From JBFXDI01 sp050181295 (GTDB taxonomy: Bacteria; Pseudomonadota; Alphaproteobacteria; Rhizobiales; Aestuariivirgaceae), in contig JBFXDI010000129.1 in assembly GCA_050181295.1 (NCBI GenBank), positions 1-10,960 on the forward strand: a DNA stretch of 10,960 nucleotides, written 5' to 3'. Position numbers and translations under genes: made by a program. The notes under the pieces were generated by a model. It was not told the origin of the DNA, did not search any database, and saw only the letters and a list, made by a program, of their open reading frames with translations. Shown here one piece after another: positions 1 through 5,709 of the stretch. Position 1 is the stretch's first letter. Each line of letters starts with the position of its first letter.

Positions 1-829
1 TGAGGTAGCCGTAGATGGCGGTGAACAGCGTGATCGCCAGGATCGTGACGAACCAGTGCACGGCAAGCTTGAGAAGGAAGGAGACCCAGTCGGCCAGCCC
101 GTGGCTCAGGGCGCTGAAGCCTGCACCGATCAGCAGGCTGATCACATGCCCGAGCGCGAGCGTGACGAGATAGAGCAGTAGGAGACTCACGGCCCGGCCG
201 CCGTTGCCTTGCGTCACGTTCCACGCCTCGCTCAGGGTGATGTCGGCCCGGTCGACCGCGACCGCGGGCAGACCTACCGCCAGCCGCATGAAGAGCGCGG
301 CGGCGAGAGGAAAGAGCAGCAGCGCCCCAACCGCGTTCGCCTGCTGCGCGCGCTGTTCGTCTTCAAGGAAGAAGAGGCCCGGAAGATTGCCCGCCGCAAA
401 GACGATGGCAGCCGGCACGAGCGTGACCACCAGGAAGCGCGCCAAGTAGCGCATTCTTGTGTCGTCGAGCTTCAGGACGTCGAGGCCTCGGACCTCCTCC
501 CCCGCGAGCAGGAACCGATGCCAGTTGACCGCAACCGCGGAGAGCGCGGTCATCGCCAGAAGAAATAGGAGCAGGTTCTGAACGAGCGAGATCTTGTAGT
601 CCGGCGGCGCTGCGAGGTTGAGGATGTTGGCGATGGCCGGACCCCATTTCGTGTAGCGGTCGGACGGCGAGTGGCCGAGGACCAGAACGATCGCCAATAC
701 GGAGCCGATGGTTGCGGCGGAAACGATGAGCAGCCACGGCCAACTGATGCGCCAGGCATAGCGCCAGTTCCGCAAGGTCGCCGTGATGGCGGCGAAGAAG
801 GTTGGCCAGATTGGCAGGTGTCGCGGCAT
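1..829 (-). CDS. Multi-pass membrane protein, C-terminus outside window
   Basis: An open frame of 276 codons runs from the ATG at 829-827 to the window edge with no stop, so the C-terminus is missing. I see about six hydrophobic segments, at roughly residues 32-52, 82-102, 131-153, 166-192, 213-236 and 249-274, with short Arg-rich connecting loops. The segment around residues 187-211 (LPAVAVDR..., then EAWNVTQGNGGR) resembles a recurring motif in poorly characterised alphaproteobacterial membrane proteins, where a helix ending in LPAxAV is followed by an AW..T.GN loop. No catalytic or transport motif is visible, so no function is assigned. An in-frame ATG at 928-926 would add 33 residues, but these look non-conserved and neither start has a strong ribosome binding site. 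The real frame is easy to miss because it is cut by the window. Confidence 0.72.
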   Translation of the reverse strand, partial: MPRHLPIWPTFFAAITATLRNWRYAWRISWPWLLIVSAATIGSVLAIVLVLGHSPSDRYTKWGPAIANILNLAAPPDYKISLVQNLLLFLLAMTALSAVAVNWHRFLLAGEEVRGLDVLKLDDTRMRYLARFLVVTLVPAAIVFAAGNLPGLFFLEDEQRAQQANAVGALLLFPLAAALFMRLAVGLPAVAVDRADITLSEAWNVTQGNGGRAVSLLLLYLVTLALGHVISLLIGAGFSALSHGLADWVSFLLKLAVHWFVTILAITLFTAIYGYL

Positions 830-902
830 GCTCGGGTATCGCCTCGCTGGACGATCGGGCTCAAGAAAGGGTCTTGAGCCCAAGCCGAAGCAGAAAGCCA
901 AT

Positions 903-918
903 CCGAAAACGGTTTCGG
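903..918. repeat. Short perfect inverted repeat, CCGAAA-N4-TTTCGG
   Basis: The sequence ccgaaa-acgg-tttcgg lies between the membrane-protein start and the stop of the OsmC-family gene. It has 6-bp arms and a 4-nt loop. It resembles the short A/T-centred palindromes often seen between genes in Hyphomicrobiales, but it could also be an operator for the membrane protein gene. There is no T-run, so a terminator is unlikely. Confidence 0.4.
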
Positions 919-950
919 AACGGTTCATCGGCCAGTTCCGGACCTGGCGG

Positions 951-1454
951 TCAGACGCGGAGGTCGACGTTGATCGGAGGGCTGGCCTTGAGCGTCTGGT
1001 AGACGACGCAGTAGCGCTCGGTAAGCTTCAGCAGATTGGCCCGCTCTTCCTCCGTAAGATCGCCGTCCACCTCAAAGGTGAGGCGGATGTCGCGGAAGCC
1101 CACGGCCGCGTCCTTGGCGACGCCGAGCGTGCCGCGGAAGTCGAGATCGCCCTCGGCCTTGACTGTGGCGCCGCGCACCTTGAGGCCGAGCGCGGTCGAG
1201 ACCGCGTTGAGCGTGACGCCGGCGCAGGCGACGAGCGCCTCGAGCAGCATGTCGCCGGAGCAGGCCTGCATGCCGCTGCCGCCGGTCGCCGGATGGAGCC
1301 CGGCCTCGATCAGCGCCTTCGATGTCTGGACGGAGCAGGACAAGCCTTCGCCGAGCTGCCCTTCGGCCTTGAGCGTGATGACGGCCGAATCCGGCGCGTC
1401 GCGGTATTTCTGCTTGAGCGGCGCCTGGAGCGCGCGAAGGGCATCAGCTTCCAT
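951..1454 (-). CDS. OsmC-family protein (peroxiredoxin-like)
   Basis: This 167-residue protein has the size and pattern of the OsmC/Ohr family: cytosolic, thiol-dependent enzymes that reduce organic hydroperoxides. The two expected cysteines are present. C77 sits in the central helix motif LLEALVACAGVTLNAV (residues 70-85). C149 is in ERYCVVYQTL, the counterpart of the family's C-P-V-x-x-T-L segment. The spacing of 72 residues is close to the roughly 66 of E. coli OsmC. Two extra cysteines (C40, C65) lie earlier. The first half has the beta-strand pattern and a Gly-rich stretch (GGSGMQ). The ATG at 1454 is preceded by a purine-rich GAGAGA about 8 nt upstream. The frame stays open further 5', but that part runs through the repeat region and looks non-coding. 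It appears monocistronic. It could be a general OsmC-like protein rather than a true Ohr. Confidence 0.85.
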   Translation of the reverse strand: MEADALRALQAPLKQKYRDAPDSAVITLKAEGQLGEGLSCSVQTSKALIEAGLHPATGGSGMQACSGDMLLEALVACAGVTLNAVSTALGLKVRGATVKAEGDLDFRGTLGVAKDAAVGFRDIRLTFEVDGDLTEEERANLLKLTERYCVVYQTLKASPPINVDLRV

Positions 1455-1682
1455 GATCGGTCTCTCGTTCTGTTCCGGCCGTGAACATGGGACGCGAGGC
1501 GGCCCAAGGCAACCCTTCGTGCTGCTCGCCGCATGGCGCCTCCACGTGCTCCCCTTTGAGGGGGAGGGGGGTGGGGTGGCGGATGCCTCCCAGCATGCTT
1601 GGATCCCCACCCGGCCGCCGATTCGCGTCGGCCGACCTCCCCCAAGGGGGAGGTGTGCATTGAATGGGGCCAGAACGACAAG
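1455..1682. other. Intergenic region with GC-rich repeat element
   Basis: No gene is supported here. The stretch between the OsmC-family start and the rpoH terminator carries the palindromic arms described separately at 1549-1566 and 1635-1654. Open frames crossing it on both strands are Arg/Pro/Gly-rich by-products of the repeats. The promoter of the minus-strand OsmC gene should lie in about 1455-1520, but I see no convincing -35/-10 pair. Confidence 0.6.
1549..1654. repeat. Dispersed palindromic element with G/C-run arms
   Basis: The right arm is a perfect palindrome, acctccccc-aa-gggggaggt, at 1635-1654. The left arm is ctcccc-tttgag-ggggag at 1549-1566 and continues into a G-rich run. 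The interior contains gccgacgcgaatcggcgg-like sequence and gtgggga/tccccac segments. Elements with CTCCCC(C)TT..GGGGGAGG ends are abundant between genes in many Hyphomicrobiales genomes, which fits a non-coding dispersed repeat. The family assignment is from recall. Confidence 0.6.
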
Positions 1683-1708
1683 AAAATGCCCGGCGCAAGG
1701 CCGGGCAT
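1683..1708 (-). terminator. Rho-independent terminator of rpoH
   Basis: Arms atgcccggc (1686-1694) and gccgggcat (1700-1708) form a perfect 9-bp stem with a 5-nt loop. Read on the minus strand it is followed by TTTCTT. It starts 30 nt after the rpoH stop codon. The same stem with a near-identical loop recurs near 10394-10412, so this may be a dispersed repeat used as a terminator. Confidence 0.7.
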
Positions 1709-1737
1709 GACTCGTGTGCAAAAGCGGAAAGCTGGAG

Positions 1738-2640
1738 CTAGGCCGCGGCCTCGGCGGTCCGCGGCGCGAACGCCTTCTGCGCCGCCGCCCTCACCGCTTT
1801 CTGCACCTTTTCGAAGGCCCGGACCTCGATCTGCCGGATGCGCTCGCGCGACACGCCGAACTCCTGCGAGAGCTCTTCCAGCGTCAGCGGATCCTCGCTC
1901 AGGCGCCGCGCCTCAAAGACGCGCCGCTCGCGATCCGTGAGCTTGGACATGGCGCCTTCCAGCAGCTTCATGCGCTGGGAAAGCTCCTCGCTCTCGGCGA
2001 GCACGGTCTCCTGGTTGTCCTCGTTGTCGACGAGCCAGTCCTGCCACTCGCCTTCCGATTCGGCGCGGACCGGAGCGTTGAGCGAGACATCGCCCGAAAG
2101 CCGCCGGTTCATGGAGACGACGTCCTCCTCGGGAACGCCGAGCCGGGTCGCGATCTCCTTCACCTGGTCGGGCCTGAGGTCGCCCTCGTCGATCGCCTCG
2201 ATCTGGCCCTTGATGCGCCGGAGATTGAAGAAGAGCTTCTTCTGGCTCGCGGTCGTGCCCATCTTCACGAGCGACCACGAGCGCAGGATGAACTCCTGGA
2301 TGGACGCCTTGATCCACCACATGGCGTAGGTCGCAAGCCGGAAGCCGCGCTCCGGCTCGAAGCGCTTGACCGCCTGCATGAGGCCGACATTGCCCTCCGA
2401 GATGACCTCGGAGATCGGCAGCCCGTAGCCCCGATAGCCCATGGCGATCTTCGCCACGAGCCTCAAGTGGCTGGTGACGAGCTTGTGCGCCGCCTCGCGG
2501 TCGCCATGCTCCCGCCAGCTCTTGGCGAGCATGTATTCCTCGTCCGGCCGCAGCATCGGAAACTGCCGGATCTGGGAGAGATAGCGCTGCAGGCCGCCTT
2601 CGCCGGCGGCGATGGTGGGAAGCCTGGTGGTAGTAGCCAT
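1738..2640 (-). CDS. rpoH: RNA polymerase heat-shock sigma factor RpoH (sigma-32)
   Basis: A full-length 300-residue sigma-70-family factor that directs RNA polymerase to heat-shock promoters. Region 1.2/2 starts at about residue 17 (GLQRYLSQIRQFPML). Region 2 holds LVTSHLRLVAKIAMGYRGYG (54-73), EGNVGLMQAV (82-91) and the -10-recognising FRLATYAMWWIKASIQEFI (100-118). The diagnostic RpoH box QKKLFFNLR is at 133-141. MNRRLSGDVSLNAP (177-190) and EWQDWLVD (198-205) are typical of alphaproteobacterial RpoH. Region 4.2 carries the helix-turn-helix TLEELSQEFGVSRERIRQIE (253-272). The ATG at 2640 matches the expected N-terminus, and GGGG lies 5-8 nt upstream. The frame remains open further 5' with no family resemblance. 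It sits just downstream of rluD, an arrangement familiar from rhizobia, with its own likely promoter in the 97-nt gap. Confidence 0.97.
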   Translation of the reverse strand: MATTTRLPTIAAGEGGLQRYLSQIRQFPMLRPDEEYMLAKSWREHGDREAAHKLVTSHLRLVAKIAMGYRGYGLPISEVISEGNVGLMQAVKRFEPERGFRLATYAMWWIKASIQEFILRSWSLVKMGTTASQKKLFFNLRRIKGQIEAIDEGDLRPDQVKEIATRLGVPEEDVVSMNRRLSGDVSLNAPVRAESEGEWQDWLVDNEDNQETVLAESEELSQRMKLLEGAMSKLTDRERRVFEARRLSEDPLTLEELSQEFGVSRERIRQIEVRAFEKVQKAVRAAAQKAFAPRTAEAAA

Positions 2641-2656
2641 TTGAACCCCGTAATGT

Positions 2657-2677
2657 CGGCCCCCGTATCGAGGGCCG
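2657..2677 (-). promoter_or_regulatory. Hairpin in the predicted rpoH 5' leader
   Basis: Arms cggccc (2657-2662) and gggccg (2672-2677) form a 6-bp GC stem, with two more possible pairs inside the loop. On the minus strand the hairpin lies 17-37 nt upstream of the rpoH ATG and leaves the GGGG ribosome binding site free. Because rpoH translation is structure-controlled in some bacteria, it could matter for regulation, but it could equally be a transcript-stabilising hairpin. Confidence 0.4.
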
Positions 2678-2685
2678 GCGATCAC

Positions 2686-2714
2686 ATATAGGTAGAGGTA
2701 ACGGGGATAATAAG
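2686..2714 (-). promoter_or_regulatory. Candidate rpoH promoter
   Basis: On the minus strand CCTATAT (2692-2686) lies 16 nt downstream of CTTATT (2714-2709). The -10 part fits the C-Y-T-A-T-N-T pattern described for alphaproteobacterial RpoH-dependent promoters, which would suggest autoregulation. The -35 part matches CTTG only partly. The predicted start near 2680 gives a leader of about 40 nt. Other A/T-rich hexamers in the gap cannot be excluded. Confidence 0.35.
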
Positions 2715-2734
2715 GCCGGGTTGCCGCGCCCGGC
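2709..2734 (-). terminator. Weak terminator-like hairpin after rluD
   Basis: Arms gccggg (2715-2720) and cccggc (2729-2734) form a 6-bp stem with an 8-nt loop, starting 2 nt beyond the rluD stop codon. On the minus strand it is followed by CTTATTATC, a poor U-tract. It overlaps the candidate -35 element of rpoH, so it may only attenuate read-through. Confidence 0.4.
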
Positions 2735-2735
2735 G

Positions 2736-3752
2736 TTAATCTTTGTTCACGTCCCGTTCCCATAGCCCCAAGGCATTCAGAAGGTTCGAGAAATCCTGCG
2801 GCAGCGGGGCCTCGAAGCGCATCTTGCGGCGGGTTCTCGGGTGCTCGAAGCCGAGCATGCGGGCATGGAGCGCCTGCCGGCCCAGCGCCTCCAGCGCTTC
2901 CCGGGCGTCAAGCGGCAAGGTGCGGCCGGACGCCTTGAAGCCCGAGCCGTAGGTCGCATCTCCCAGCAGCGGATGGCCGATATGCGCCAGATGCACGCGG
3001 ATCTGGTGCGTGCGGCCGGTCTCGAGCACGCAGGCGAGAAGCGAGACCTTGGGCGCGCCACCCGCCGGAAAGGTCTCCCGGACCTCGTAGCGGGTGACGG
3101 CAGGCCTGCCGTCTGGCCTGACCGCGATCTTGGTGCGGTTGGCGGAGGAGCGGCCGAGCGGCGCGTCGATGGCGCCGCTGCGCGCCGGCAACGCGCCCCA
3201 GGCGAGCGCGGTATAGGCGCGCTCGAGCCGTCCGTCACGACCATGCGCCGCGAACTGGCGCGAGAGGCCCTTGTGCGCGAGGTCGGTCTTGGCGACGACC
3301 AGGACGCCGGACGTGTCCTTGTCGAGGCGGTGGACGATGCCCGGCCGCTTCACCCCACCGATGCCGGAGAGGCTTTCCCCGCAATGGGCGATGAGCGCGT
3401 TGACGAGCGTGCCGGTCTGGTTGCCGGCCGCCGGATGGACGACGAGCCCCGCCGGCTTGTCGATGACGATGAGGTCGTCGTCCTCGAAGAGGATCGAGAG
3501 CGGGATCGTCTCGGGGCGAGGCTCCGCGGCCACGGGCGGAGGCAGGGTGAAGGCCACCGCCATGCCCTGTTTGACCCTCGCGCGGGCCTCCACTATCGTC
3601 CGCCCGTCCACCGCCACCCGCCCTTCGGCGATCAGATCCTGGAAGCGCGAGCGGCTGACGTCGTCGAAGGCTTGGGCGAGCGCCCGGTCGAGCCGCTCGC
3701 CGTCCGCTTCGGGCGGCACCAGGAAGCGGCGCTCAAGGGGGTTTCCGGGCAT
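2736..3752 (-). CDS. rluD: 23S rRNA pseudouridine synthase, RluD/RluA family
   Basis: This 338-residue protein of the RluA family isomerises specific uridines in 23S rRNA to pseudouridine. An N-terminal S4 RNA-binding domain spans about 16-72 (ERLDRALAQAFDDVSRSRFQDL...). The catalytic domain begins at ILFEDDDLIVIDKPAGLVVHP (87-107). The signature HRLDKDTSG is at 141-149, with catalytic Asp144. The second conserved block, LETGRTHQIRVHLAHIGHPLLGD, is at 243-265. Length and domain order match RluD, whose targets in E. coli are U1911, U1915 and U1917; the exact target here is inferred. The ATG at 3752 is the only methionine near the family's usual N-terminus. It overlaps the divergent start at 3751, so the rluD promoter must lie inside the neighbouring gene. 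rpoH follows 95 nt downstream. Confidence 0.95.
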   Translation of the reverse strand: MPGNPLERRFLVPPEADGERLDRALAQAFDDVSRSRFQDLIAEGRVAVDGRTIVEARARVKQGMAVAFTLPPPVAAEPRPETIPLSILFEDDDLIVIDKPAGLVVHPAAGNQTGTLVNALIAHCGESLSGIGGVKRPGIVHRLDKDTSGVLVVAKTDLAHKGLSRQFAAHGRDGRLERAYTALAWGALPARSGAIDAPLGRSSANRTKIAVRPDGRPAVTRYEVRETFPAGGAPKVSLLACVLETGRTHQIRVHLAHIGHPLLGDATYGSGFKASGRTLPLDAREALEALGRQALHARMLGFEHPRTRRKMRFEAPLPQDFSNLLNALGLWERDVNKD

Positions 3753-4101
3753 GGCAGAGGAAGGCTTCCGCGCTGAAGAGGCGGCCGTGCCGCCGGATGC
3801 CCGCAATGTGCGCATCCTGAAGCGCGTCGTCTATATCCTCGGCATCCTGATCGTGGTGGGCACGCTGGCGCTGATCGGCGGCATCGTGTGGAAGGCGGGC
3901 CAGCTTGCGAGCGTGCGCGCGCCTCAGGGCTTCGGGGAGGCGAGCCTGCCGGTCCCGAAGGGCGCGGTGGTGCGCCACATGGCCTTCGACGGCGACCGGC
4001 TAGCCGTGACGGTCGAGGCCGAGGGGATGAGCGAGATTCTCCTCATCGACCCGCGGCAGGGAAGCCTCGCCGGCCGCATCCGGCTTGTGCCGGCACAGTA
4101 G
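3751..4101 (+). CDS. Small single-pass membrane protein, DUF6476-like
   Basis: A 116-residue protein with a hydrophilic N-terminus, one membrane segment at about 24-47 (KRVVYILGILIVVGTLALIGGIVW) and a compact C-terminal domain containing LPVPKGAVVRHMAFDGDRLA (66-85) and ILLIDPRQGSLAGRIRLVP (96-114). This resembles the small DUF6476-type proteins I recall next to rluD in alphaproteobacteria; the family name is from memory and the function is unknown. The C-terminal part probably lies in the periplasm. The ATG at 3751 has AGGGGG at 3736-3741, 9 nt upstream. A GTG at residue 20 is an alternative start that would remove the overlap with rluD. A strong terminator follows 20 nt after the stop. Confidence 0.8.
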   Translation: MAEEGFRAEEAAVPPDARNVRILKRVVYILGILIVVGTLALIGGIVWKAGQLASVRAPQGFGEASLPVPKGAVVRHMAFDGDRLAVTVEAEGMSEILLIDPRQGSLAGRIRLVPAQ

Positions 4102-4121
4102 GCGGCAGGCCGTCATCATCG

Positions 4122-4149
4122 GAGGTGCGCCCTCGCGCACCTCTTCTTT
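4122..4149 (+). terminator. Rho-independent terminator
   Basis: Arms gaggtgcgc (4122-4130) and gcgcacctc (4135-4143) form a perfect 9-bp stem with a 4-nt loop, followed by TTCTTT. It ends the transcript of the small membrane protein gene and insulates the tRNA gene downstream. A second GC-only hairpin, gggcggcg/cgccgccc at 4159-4178, follows without a T-run. Confidence 0.8.
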
Positions 4150-4202
4150 CGCAAAGCTGGGCGGCGGGGGCGCCGCCCCTCCAGACGCCCGATCCTTTCC
4201 GC

Positions 4203-4231
4203 TTGAACTCGGCGCCTGAGCCCCCTAATAG
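4203..4231 (+). promoter_or_regulatory. Promoter of tRNA-Glu
   Basis: TTGAAC (4203-4208) and TAATAG (4226-4231) are separated by exactly 17 nt. The predicted start near 4238 is about 15 nt before the mature tRNA 5' end. This is the expected layout for a stand-alone tRNA promoter. Confidence 0.7.
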
Positions 4232-4252
4232 GATGGCTCTCGAACCGATTGC

Positions 4253-4328
4253 GCCCCCTTCGTCTAGTGGCCTAGGACGCGGCCCTCTCACGGCTGAAAC
4301 AGGGGTTCGAGTCCCCTAGGGGGCGCCA
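4253..4328 (+). tRNA. tRNA-Glu (anticodon CTC)
   Basis: A 76-nt cloverleaf including an encoded CCA. The acceptor arms GCCCCCT (4253-4259) and AGGGGGC (4318-4324) pair fully. The D-arm region GTCTAGTGGCCTAGGAC is typical of tRNA-Glu. The anticodon stem CGGCC/GGCTG has one G-T pair and encloses the loop CTCTCAC, with anticodon CTC at 4287-4289. The T-arm AGGGG-TTCGAGT-CCCCT is perfect. Discriminator G4325 and CCA (4326-4328) follow. The gene reads GAG codons. Confidence 0.96.
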
Positions 4329-4448
4329 CCCGTTTGGGCAACCTTGTTCGCGCCCTGTGTTGATCCAGGCGAGCACGAGGGTGCAATCGGTCGCTCGGCC
4401 TGAGAAATGTTGGATTGAATTTCCTCACCAGCGCAACGACCTGTGCCT
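4329..4448. other. tRNA 3' flank, start of less GC-rich segment
   Basis: No gene and no clear hairpin terminator is visible. Base composition falls here relative to the sequence left of the tRNA and stays lower until about 6180. I found no second copy of the tRNA 3' end in the window, so an integration boundary is not demonstrated. Confidence 0.4.
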
Positions 4449-4856
4449 TCACTGGTGCCACCACCAAAGAAATAGTGCGAAGAAAATGGCAGCCCCCCAA
4501 AGGGGCATCACGAGCCGCCCCCAGGTGTTTTCGTTGCTAAATCGGCCGAGCCTTACCTCGCCGGGATATGGCTTGGCCTGAGGCGACGGAGGAAGCCTCT
4601 CCATCAGCCGGGATGCAATTGGCCCAGCGTCGGTCGACTGCCATTTGCCGACCGGCACCTTCGCAATTGTCCTGGTCAATGACTGCACCGCCGCCCCACG
4701 GGTCATCTGTGTGAGGCGGATGGCTTCCTCCCAAGGATCCAGGTTCAGCCTGACAAGTGCGGAAAGCAGGCTCAGCTCCATGCCGTTCTTTTCTTCTCCG
4801 ATGGGCGAAGCCAAGAATTCTGCTAAGCCTTGCGGAATCGGAAGAGCTTCTTGCAT
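4449..4856 (-). CDS. Hypothetical protein with C-terminal membrane anchor
   Basis: A 135-residue protein with a hydrophilic, helix-rich N-terminal part, including LSLLSALVRLNLDPWEEAIR (28-47) and a Pro-rich linker (89-98). It ends in one hydrophobic segment at about 114-133 (LVMPLWGAAIFFALFLWWW), i.e. a tail anchor. The L-DPW-EA motif recalls small rhizobial proteins of unknown function. Nothing enzymatic is visible. It is the last gene of a three-gene minus-strand set, starting 29 nt after the stop of the upstream gene, with a weak ribosome binding site (TTTGGA). A frame of similar length on the same strand overlaps it out of phase and is poorer in composition. The stop lies 120 nt from the tRNA-Glu 3' end. 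Confidence 0.72.
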   Translation of the reverse strand: MQEALPIPQGLAEFLASPIGEEKNGMELSLLSALVRLNLDPWEEAIRLTQMTRGAAVQSLTRTIAKVPVGKWQSTDAGPIASRLMERLPPSPQAKPYPGEVRLGRFSNENTWGRLVMPLWGAAIFFALFLWWWHQ

Positions 4857-4885
4857 TCGCGACGTCCAAAGCTGGAGCTGCGAAC

Positions 4886-5230
4886 TCAGCCGCTGAGCTC
4901 ATCTGCGCACATCTGGGCTACTTCTCTTTTGGCCTTGTCTTGCCCAGGCATCGTTGCCCATCCTGTGTTCATTACGAACTCGACTTGCTTGTAGGAGGCG
5001 AGGGCCTTCATCTCCGCCAGCTTTTTCGCAAGCGCAGGATCGGCCTTCGACTGGCCGACGCATATCTGGGCCAATGTTGAGGTGATATCCGTTCTCGACT
5101 GACCATCCGCCATCTGATCCGCAGTGCTGGATGTCACCCAGCCACCCCACGAGAAGCCGACGATGACCAAACCAATGGCGCCCGCCAGCGCGCCGTAGAC
5201 GCCTGGCTTCAGCCAATGTGGAGTATTCAT
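4886..5230 (-). CDS. Hypothetical protein with N-terminal membrane segment
   Basis: A 114-residue protein with one membrane segment at about 10-32 (YGALAGAIGLVIVGFSWGGW, Gly-rich and starting with a GxxxG-type pattern). A probably periplasmic domain carries two cysteines, C57 (AQICVG) and C108 (VAQMCADEL), and the motif NTGWATMPG (88-96). The combination of a VGFSWGGWVT helix, an early Cys, GWATMPG and a late Cys is a pattern I associate with a conserved uncharacterised Hyphomicrobiales family. AAGGG lies 9-13 nt upstream of the ATG at 5230, supporting the start. It is the middle gene of the set, 26 nt after the secreted protein gene. The Cys pair could form a disulfide. No function is assigned. 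Confidence 0.78.
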   Translation of the reverse strand: MNTPHWLKPGVYGALAGAIGLVIVGFSWGGWVTSSTADQMADGQSRTDITSTLAQICVGQSKADPALAKKLAEMKALASYKQVEFVMNTGWATMPGQDKAKREVAQMCADELSG

Positions 5231-5256
5231 GGGAGTGGCCCTTTCTGAAGGAGGAG

Positions 5257-5709
5257 CTAATGTGTGGCTGGAAGCGGTTTGCCGTAGATCCGCAGCATCA
5301 GCGAACCGGCCTGAGTGCGGATCACCTTTTGAGCCTGATCGGCTTCAAGGCTCGCGCAATCAATCTTGTAGTTGTCGCTGTCGATGGAGTTCACGAACGT
5401 GTAGCCGGATTCTAAAATCAGGACACGCCACGCGCAGGCGGCGACGTAGTTTACTTTCACCGCTCCATCGCACCCACCAGCGAAGCACGACGCAACACTC
5501 CGTTGGCTGTGATAGTCTCTTCCTAAAGCTCGTTGAAACAATTGGATGAAGCGAGCCTGCTCAGCCTTGCACCAAGATTGATTGTAGCCCGTGAGGAGCG
5601 CGCAATCGGCAAGAAAACTTTCGGCCTCGACGTCGCTGTCCAAGGAGCGTCCATGACCCACACTGCCAAGACATAGCAGGCAGAGTAGGGCTATCGTTGT
5701 CCGAGCCAT
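5257..5709 (-). CDS. Secreted cysteine-rich hypothetical protein
   Basis: A 150-residue protein with a classic Sec signal peptide (residues 1 to about 20, MARTTIALLCLLCLGSVGHG), likely cleaved near residue 20. The mature part has six cysteines (C36, C47, C75, C80, C92, C118), compatible with three disulfides in the periplasm. The core RDYHSQRSVASCFAGGCDGA (64-83) followed by ACAWRVLILESG (91-102) resembles uncharacterised rhizobial exported proteins that share a DY-SQR-VA-C---GCDGA block. The ATG at 5709 has GGAAG 9-13 nt upstream. It is the first gene of the three-gene minus-strand set. No enzyme motif is visible. Confidence 0.8.
   Translation of the reverse strand: MARTTIALLCLLCLGSVGHGRSLDSDVEAESFLADCALLTGYNQSWCKAEQARFIQLFQRALGRDYHSQRSVASCFAGGCDGAVKVNYVAACAWRVLILESGYTFVNSIDSDNYKIDCASLEADQAQKVIRTQAGSLMLRIYGKPLPATH

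Noticed and set aside
1714..2691. Plus-strand open frame of 325 codons opposite rpoH
   Set aside because: It is the antisense of a clear rpoH gene; its Leu/Arg/Asp-rich product shows no family motif and is a by-product of GC-biased codons.
2841..3776. Plus-strand open frame of 311 codons opposite rluD
   Set aside because: Antisense to rluD, whose catalytic motifs are certain; the product is low-complexity Arg/Gly/Ala.
4253..4328. tRNA-Glu tail as a demonstrated attachment site
   Set aside because: No second copy of the tRNA 3' end and no integrase gene is visible in the window.
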